Assembly (NCBI GenBank): GCA_020152595.1
Contig: JAIGNY010000327.1
Coordinates: forward strand, 1,785,001 to 1,849,000
Direction of reading: 5' to 3'
Length of the DNA stretch: 64,000 nucleotides
Source of the DNA: Chiridota heheva
Taxonomy: Eukaryota > Echinodermata > Holothuroidea > Apodida > Chiridotidae
Within the stretch, counting starts at the first letter, position 1, and each line of letters opens with the position of its first letter. The notes beneath the pieces were generated by a model. The model made no database searches and was not told where the DNA came from. It saw nothing but the letters and a program-made list of their open reading frames with translations. Shown here piece by piece: positions 50,501-59,500 of this stretch. Both the position numbers and the translations under genes were made by a program.

Positions 50501-53500
50501 TGATAGCTGTTTAGAACCCCCAAAAGATGGTAACACCATAGATTCATTGATGATAGCTATTTAGAACCCCCAAAAGAGGGTAACACCATAGATTCATTGA
50601 TGATAGCTATTCAGAACCCCCAAAAGAGGGTAATCTTATAGATTCATTGATGATGGCTATTCAGAACCCCCAAAAGACGGTAACACCATAGATTCATTGA
50701 TGATAGCTATTCAGAACCCCAAAAGAACCCCCAAAGGGTAATCTTATAGATTCATTGATGATGCTATTCAGAACCCCCAAAAGAGGGTAACACCGATTCA
50801 TTGATGATGGCTATTCAGAACAGTAACACCATAGATTCATTGATGAAAAGAACGGTAACACCATAGATTCATTGATGATAGCTATTCAGAACCCTTAAAA
50901 GAGGGTAGCCCCATAGATTCATTGATGATAGCTATTCAGAACCCCCAAAAGACGGTAACACCATAGATTCATTGATGATAGCTATTCAGAACCCCCAAAA
51001 GAGGGTAACACCATAGATTCATTGATGATAGCTATTTAGAACCCCCAAAAGAGGGTAACACCATAGATTCATTGATGATTATTTGATAACACCATAGATT
51101 CATTGATAGCTATTCAGAACCCCCAAAAAGATGGTAACACCATAGATTCATTGATGATAGCTATTTAGAACCCCCAAAGAGGTAACATATAGATTCATTG
51201 ATGATAGCTATTCAGAACCCCCAAAAGACGGTAACACCATAGATTCATTGATGATAGCTATTCAGAACCCCCAAAAGACGGTAACACCATAGATTCATTG
51301 ATGATAGCTATTCAGAACCCCCAAAAAGAGGATAACACCATAGATTCATTGATGATAGCTATTTAGAACCCCCAAAAGAGGGTAACACCATAGATTCATT
51401 GATGATAGCTATTTAGAACCCCCAAAAGACGGTAACACCATAGATTCATTGATGATAGCTATTCAGAACCCCCAAAAGAGGATAACACCATAGATTCATT
51501 GATGATAGCTATTCAGAACCCCCAAAAGAGGGTTACACCATAGATTCATTGATGATAGCTATTCAGAACCCCCAAAAGACGGTAACACCATAGATTCATT
51601 GATGATAGCTATTTAGAACCCCCAAAAGAAGGTAACACCATAGATTCATTGATGATAGCTATTCAGAACCCCAAAAGAGGTAATAATAGATTCATTGATG
51701 ATAGCTATTCAGAACCCCACCAAGATTCATTGATGATAGCTATTCAGAACCCCAAAGCGGTAACACCATAGATTCATTGATGATAGCTATTCAGAACCCC
51801 CAAAAGAGGGTAACACCATAGATTCATTGATGATAGCTATTTAGAACCCCCAAAAGACGGTAACACCATAGATTCATTGATGATAGCTATTCAGAACCCC
51901 CAAAAGAGGATAACACCATAGATTCATTGATGATAGCTATTCAGAACCCCCAAAAGAAGGTAACACCATAGATTCATTGATGATAGCTGTTCAGAACCCC
52001 CAAAAGAGGGTTACACCATAGATTCATTGATGATAGCTATTCAGAACCCCCAAAAGAGGATAACACCATAGATTCATTGATGATAGCTATTCAGAACCCC
52101 CAAAAGAGAGTAACACCATAGATTCATTGATGATAGCTATTCAGAACCCCCAAAAGAGGGTTACACCATAGATTCATTGATGATAGCTATTCAGAACCCC
52201 CAAAAGAGGGTAATCTTATAGATTCATTGATGATAGCTATTCAGAACCCCCAAAAGACGGTAACACCATAGATTCATTGATGCAACATTTCTTTCCATCC
52301 CATATTTATAGTATTCTTTCTTCTCTTTCCAGGGTCCAGATTGCTGACTATGCTGGACATTCCAAAAGACCAGATATACCCCATGAAATATCCTTTTCAC
52401 TGTCCATGGTCATCAGATATTGGCCACCTGTAATTTTGTGGCCTTTGAATCTTGGCACTTTTATCTTTTGAATCAAAATTTAGAACATCAACGTGTTTTG
52501 ATTCATGTTTGCAGCATGAAAGTGATTAATTCATAAGTTGTATATAATTCATTTTGTCCTAGAACTTAAAGCTCTCTATACTTTACACTTTGGATTGTAA
52601 CATTTCATTAGAAGGTGATGATTTTGGAGACATGCCCAGAAAAGTCGATCTAGGTCTTTATCGCTGAAAAGCAAACTAAATCATCTACCTGATTAAGTAG
52701 TTCAAAAAATACATTGTATATTAATTGTTTTCAGGAATCATTCACTTGCATTTGAAAAACCCAAATTCTTCAACATTTAAAAGATGTTCCATGCAGGGTT
52801 AATATTTTTGTTTTCTTCAAATCGTTGTTTAATAATTGGGAATTTTATGGTGGAGAAAGTTTCTGCCAAAATCTGATCAATGGGAGGGATCAGAGATTCT
52901 AAATCTTGAAATCTTTTGGGAGAGTCTTCAGGAAGTGCAATCGGGAGTAAATTATTTCTTTACATACATTGCCTTTAATCTTAAATGGGATAACCTCACC
53001 TGCCACCTCCTCCTCTGGAAACTCTTTTCTCCCACCCTCTGCAGGAAAAGTGTTCTTTTCTTCTGGATACCCAGCCATGTTGGCATCCCTGGCAATGACA
53101 GGGCTGATACAGCAGCTAAGCTTGCCCTTAACCTCCTCCCTTCCCCTTTTCCCAAAACCCTCTCTGACATCAAACCGCTTATCGCTTCTCTTGTTCGTGA
53201 CTGCTGGCAAACCTTATGGAACTTCCAAATTGATAACAAACTCCATGTCGTCCAGCCCACAATCCCGATCAAATCCACCATCAACAACCTTTCTCGTATC
53301 GACAACGTTCATATTACCCGTCTTAGAATTGGTCACACCCACCTCACTCACTCCCACCTCCTTATTGGTTCCCCCCAACCCCTCTGTACAATTGCCACTG
53401 CATCCTCACAATCCAACACGTTCTCCTTGCTTGCCCCCTGTACAACCTTCCCAAAGCTTCCCTCACTCCCCACAACTCAATTGCTGAGTTCTTCCAGAAA

Positions 53501-56500
53501 AATCCTCCAGATTAAATAATCTCCTTCCTTCAGCATGCATCCCTCTACAACCATATTTAATTCTCCTCTTCCACCCCCTCTCTACTTTGTTTTTGTTTTA
53601 CCCATGCACCTCTTCTCTCGATCACAGCTTTCTGGCTTTTGTTCTTGAATTTCTCTCATTCTCCCCCTGGTCTCTTTCCTTCCTACCTCTAAAATGATCT
53701 GACCTCTCAGGCACAATTTGACCTTTGTTGTCGTGGTGCCGTTAAGACCTCATCAAACAAACAAACAAACAAACATTGCCTTTATTGCAACAGTTAGACT
53801 ATTTGCAGTGTTGATAGAACATCCAACGACTGAAATTTTGGAGTGGAGAATATATCATTTTTCCTTAACAAATGATCACATTAAAAGGTATTTCCATCTG
53901 TTTTGCAATGTTGAAGGCTGCCCTCTCTGGCAGCTATGTCAACTTTGGTGTTTTTCATTTGTATGGTGACAGTGCGTTAGATGAAGCGTTGCAAATGTTC
54001 ATCAAGTTACTATTATCAGTTGCCCTGCATGATCTCTTGGTAAGTTATATCAGTTTGTTTTAAATCAAGAATTTATAAGAAGGGATCCAAGCTTTAAGCT
54101 CTCTACGTCAGATATACCAGGCCTTGTAAGAGCAATGTTCCATACTAAGGTGTATGCAAAAAACTTTTAGTAGTTACAGTAAGTAAAAAATTTCCCATGC
54201 TAAAGTAGTAAGTAACAGTAGCAATGCTTAGAATATTTTAATACTGATAAGACAAAAAAATTTTATCTTGTTTCATAATGGACAGAATATATTTTGTTCT
54301 TTTGTTTTTTAAATTATTTTCACTTTCTATTTGTTTACTGTTTTTTGTCTTTGTGTAATAAAAACAAAGATATATTTATATAATAGTTTACTGGCAATGG
54401 CAACAGTCTTCTATGATAATGTATGTACCCAATATTGTGGATATAGTGCTTGGCACAATTTAGCTTAAAAGTCCTGAGGTAGATTTTGTGAAATTAAGTA
54501 GTGTTTTCACTCTTTTATTTCTATATTTATATTTTCAACAGGATTATCCTAAACTTAGTCAGTCTTACTATGGCCTGGTGGAGTGTCTTGCTCAGGATCA
54601 TATGAACTTCATTGCAGCTTTAGAACCTCAAGTCTTCCTGCATATACTGTCCTCAATTTCAGAAGGGCTAACTGCATTAGGTAAGAGACAATGAAGACAA
54701 GAGTTGGAATTTGAATGCGATTCTAAATAAAGGTGTCAAAAATCCTATTAAAAATGATTACAGAAATAATATTATTGATGTAGTAAATCTTTATCTGCTC
54801 ACACTTTTACCAACACATTCCCTCTTTCGCAATTTACGCAATTACGTGCGGGGCATTCTTAGAGCACTGAACCCAAAAGATTTAGTTTACTGCTTGTTGC
54901 TAACTCAAGAAATAACAACAAAATTAAAAAATATTTCTTCCTGCTAATTCCTGCAGTTATAACCACCGGAACCAGTTGTGTATGTAGCTTTATTGAGATA
55001 GCATGTGAGTTGTAAATACTTACTTTCCCCACCTAAGGTTTTTTTTTTTCTTTCTTTCTAGTTTTTGTTTAAAAGTGCTTGTTTGTACAAAGAGTAATCA
55101 GTTGTGTTTTACAAACAAACGAAAACTATAAAACAGAACAAAAAATCAATTACGTCTTGTCAATATTTAAAGAATTTTTACTGTATGTAAAAATTGTGAT
55201 GTATGAAAGAGAAGACACTTCAGAATGTTGAATGTAATTCTTAAAATTTGTGTGCTAAATTGAAGTCACTGAAATAGCCACAGTTTATTGTTGCTAAATT
55301 TAGACAGAAGGTTTGACGGGGATTCACCTCTTGGTCATTTTCAAATGCTCCCACTCACACAATTTTGGTGCAAGATCAAAAAACGAGAAGTTATTATAAG
55401 GAAATTTTCTCCTTTTTATGTCACAAATTTCGGTAAGAATTTCAAATTCGAACTACCGTTTTGAACGTAATAAGTGCCTTATTACACCCAGGGTGCTTAC
55501 TAAAATAGAATTGAACCACTTTTATTTTTAAGCCCAAAGTTTTTTCATAATAAGCAGGCATGCTCCTGGGCTGCATACAGTGTGCTATTCAAACTGCATT
55601 GTTCATATATGTGAACTGGTTCTATCCTAGCCCCACAATAAGCACCACATTGTGAGCGGCAGATGCAAAATAAGCAAAGGATGGAGAAAAAAACTTAAGT
55701 ATTTTAAGTCTTCATTTTAATCAAATAAATTATGTTATCAGTCAAAAAATGTTGGGTAGACGCTTATTAGATCATAGGCACTTAATACGATACTATACTA
55801 TTTTAAGTGATTTTGATTCAACTTTGCTGCGTTCATGGTTTATAGCAGATGGTCAACTTGAATGGTTTTGATAACTGTTTGCCATGATCATTGTATATTG
55901 CAGATTTTATTTCCAATTAAAGCTTACATTGTTGCTTTTTTATCCACACATCATTTTCTTTTGGACTCTATTTTATCATTATTCTTTTTTCTTGGCAGAT
56001 ACTATGGTTTGCACCGGTTGCTGTGCTACGTTAGACCATATCGTTACCTATCTCTTCAGACAACTCCATAAAACTGGTAAATCCAAGAGCGACAACTTTC
56101 CTAAAATTCTGGACATTCCACGGGAAATACTTCAACAGGTATGATAAGAGGAATTACAGAACATTTTTTCTTGAAAATTGAGTTTACTAGAAACATACTG
56201 TGGGTAACCTAAGCATCATGAAGATTTGTTGTGGTAAGAAAGCAGGAAACTAGTAGTTTGCATCAGCGGTTGTATCAGATAAAGACCTATTTTCCGACAA
56301 CTTTATAAAGTTGTTGATAAATCCAAGAACACTTAATTTTACCAAAGCCATCATCAACATTTTCTCGATAGCCAGGCACACTATCCCTCCCACCTGCACC
56401 TCTCTTATCCCTGCTTAAGTTTTCCTTGGCCTTTCCTTCTACATAAAAGCTCTTCACAACCCAGCCTTCTTTCGCTCCAAATACTGTCAACTCGGTAGAC

Positions 56501-59500
56501 ATTTCTACGACTACTCATTCTTCATCACCGACTGCTTCACGGGAAGGCTCCTCTGCAGCCGCTGCTGCCTGTCCCGGCCTCACCCTATCTTCAAGGTTGC
56601 CTGATAGAGCCTCCATCTACTCTGCTGAAGCAAAGGCTATCCTCCTAGCTTTAAACTTCGCAGAACTTTTCCTCTGCCCCGCTTCGTCATCTTATCTGAC
56701 TCAAAATCCATTCTCACTGGCATTCTCAACATCTTCTGGTCTAATCCACAAATCTTACAAATTGTAAACAAACTTCATGCTCTCTCTTCCTTAGAGAAGA
56801 AAATGTATCTTTTGCTGAATCCTTAGCCAAGAATCACATTTCACCTATCCTTATTCCACACTCCGCTTCACCATTTTCAGCTACCTCACGAAGACCTGGC
56901 AAGACCCCTGGAATCATGAAACCAATAACAAACTTCACATTATCAATCCCAAAGTTGGGACCAACCCTCTCCTGCACGGTCGCAACCATAGAGAGGACGT
57001 TGTTGTCAGCCGCCTTGGTCACTACTTTCTCACCCACTCCTACCTCCTTTCAGGATCTCATACACCTCTCTGCCTTACTTGCTACATGCAACACTGATCT
57101 CTCGATTAAGCATATCCTCTTAACCTGTCCCTTATACCTGAATTCCAGATCACTCCTCTCCTCCTCCTCCATTTCTGATATTTTCAAGAACAACATCATC
57201 ACCTTCCTCCGCAATAGCAACTTATTCCACCTGATCTAATCTTTACCCACACTTTCCCCTTTTCTATCCTACCATTCCATCCTATTTTTTCTTTTTATTA
57301 CCTTTATTTGCTCCCTTATTATTTATTCTGTCTTTTCTCTCCTTCCTTTCCCTCTCCCATTCCTCTCTGTCCTAACTCAGTTGCACCTTAGATTTTTAAC
57401 ACTCTCTTGGAACATTTGACTATGACTGTTGCGGCCATTAAACATCAACAAACCAACTAATTTCCTAGAATTCTGGACTTCTCAAGAATAATTTGTTTAT
57501 AAATTTGTGATTTTACAATAAGACGTTAGTATTCCTTCAACTGCACAATCACAATTTTTGCATATATTAAGAAATATTATAGTTGTTGTCAGCCATACCT
57601 CAAGAAACTAGATCTTTTTTCCTAAAAAACTTGCAAGACTTATAGTATTTTATGTTCTTCAATTAAGCAATCAAAATATCAAGGTGCCATTTGTAAGATC
57701 AAAGAATGTTTGGAAAGAAAGTTTTGGTATATTTCAAAATGGGGTCTGCCTCTCTCTCGCTTGGTGTTCAGCAGATTATGTTTTCATTTTCAGTCAATTT
57801 TCTTGCCAGTTTGTATGGTTTGCACCGGCTGTTGTGCTGGGGTAGATCAATTTTGTTACCTTAGTTCAAAACTTTACATCATAAAGTACATTGAATATGC
57901 TTGCATAGAAATTTAAGCTCTATTCACTTGGTCGGTGCCACCTCATTTCCGGGAGGTTACGTCATTTTCTGGAGTGAAAACAACTTTTTCGCCATACAAG
58001 TGGGCAAGTCTGTATGCGTTCAGTGAGTGCGGTACGTATGGCATGTAAACAAACACAGCTGATCGCTTTGTTTTCATGGAGTGAATGCGCATGGTTGCTA
58101 TGCAGTCTGATGACCTCGGGTCACATTTCCGACCAAGTGAATATATGATGAATAGTATTTTCATTTTGAGTATAAAGGAGGTGTTTCTTTTTGTCGTTAA
58201 TAGATGTTGTCCACAGTATTAAATATCATCATGTTTGAAGAGTGTAGAAATCAATGGTCCATGTCTAGGCCTCTCCTTGGGCTCATCTTACTAAATGAAG
58301 AGGTAAGTCAAGGGCTTTTCAATGTTAGGGGTGGGGATAAATCCCATGGGGTAGTGGAAGAACTTTGCACTCTTTTTGCAGTATGTTGATTTTGTGTACC
58401 CTTTAAATTGTGCTTTTCTGTCAAAAGGGGCAGAAAAGCACAAAGCATGTGAGCAAGTTGAAATGAAAAACTTGATCAGGATATGAAAACTGTTTGAGTC
58501 CGTACAATTCTCTAAAACTTGTATGAGTCATTAAAACCCCCCAATATGGCCTGCTACCAGTGTCAAAGATCAACATCACACCAAGGATGCTCAAACTGCC
58601 AAAATCTGGTTACTTTATTTCAACACTAGGATAGAAAAAACAGCAATGCACTCAACATTAATTATTAATTAAGCATGTGGGAAGGAAGGATGATCAGTAA
58701 GTCCATTTCTGTGAATGAATATTATGATCTTTATCAGCTTTTTATGGTATATGCAGATTTGGAATCAATTCTTGAATTTTCCACAGTTCTGAAGAAATCA
58801 TTCAAGCTCAAAAGAATTGACCTAATTTTGCCTAAAATTTGCAAATTTACATAGAGCTAAATCCATCCAAGCCATTAGGCTCATTGAGCCGGTTCTTATC
58901 CCCGGTTTCCATGGCGCAAGTGGATGAGAGTACAGGACTCCCCCTGGACGGGACACCAGTCCATACTCCCCAGCAGTGCTGGTACTCATTTTTATAGCTG
59001 TGTGGACTGAAGCAAGTAGAGTAAAGTGTCTTGCTCAAGAACACAAAGCAGCTCACGACGGGAATCAAACTCGGTACCTCTTAAATACGAGCATGACTCC
59101 CTAACCACTGAGCCACAGCACCTCGCCTAAATTTTGCGTATTTAAAGTTTTTTGTCTTAGCATTCATATGAACTGAGCATGTAGTGATAGAAATCGAAAG
59201 AAAAGTTGTGAAAATTAATTTTGAAGAAGAAGAAAAGTTTAGAAAAATTGCAGTCACGTTTTGAACACGCTGGAGATCGAAGGTTTAAACCCCAGTCAAT
59301 AGTTTGTTCTTAGAATAGAAACAGACATACAAATATGATTTGCTTTTTCTGGATTTTTTTTGGGTTGTATGCCAAGATAATGGTATGCTAGTGAAATGGT
59401 CTGTTAATATAATGGTATGCCAAAAATATGTTATGCCAATATAAATGGTATGCCATAATGATGGTATGCTAATATAATGATGTGCCAAGAAAGTGGTATG

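Noticed and set aside
49801-52282. CRISPR-like array of regularly spaced repeats
   Set aside because: The whole 50-bp unit is repeated with no unique spacers, and the array lies in a eukaryotic intron.
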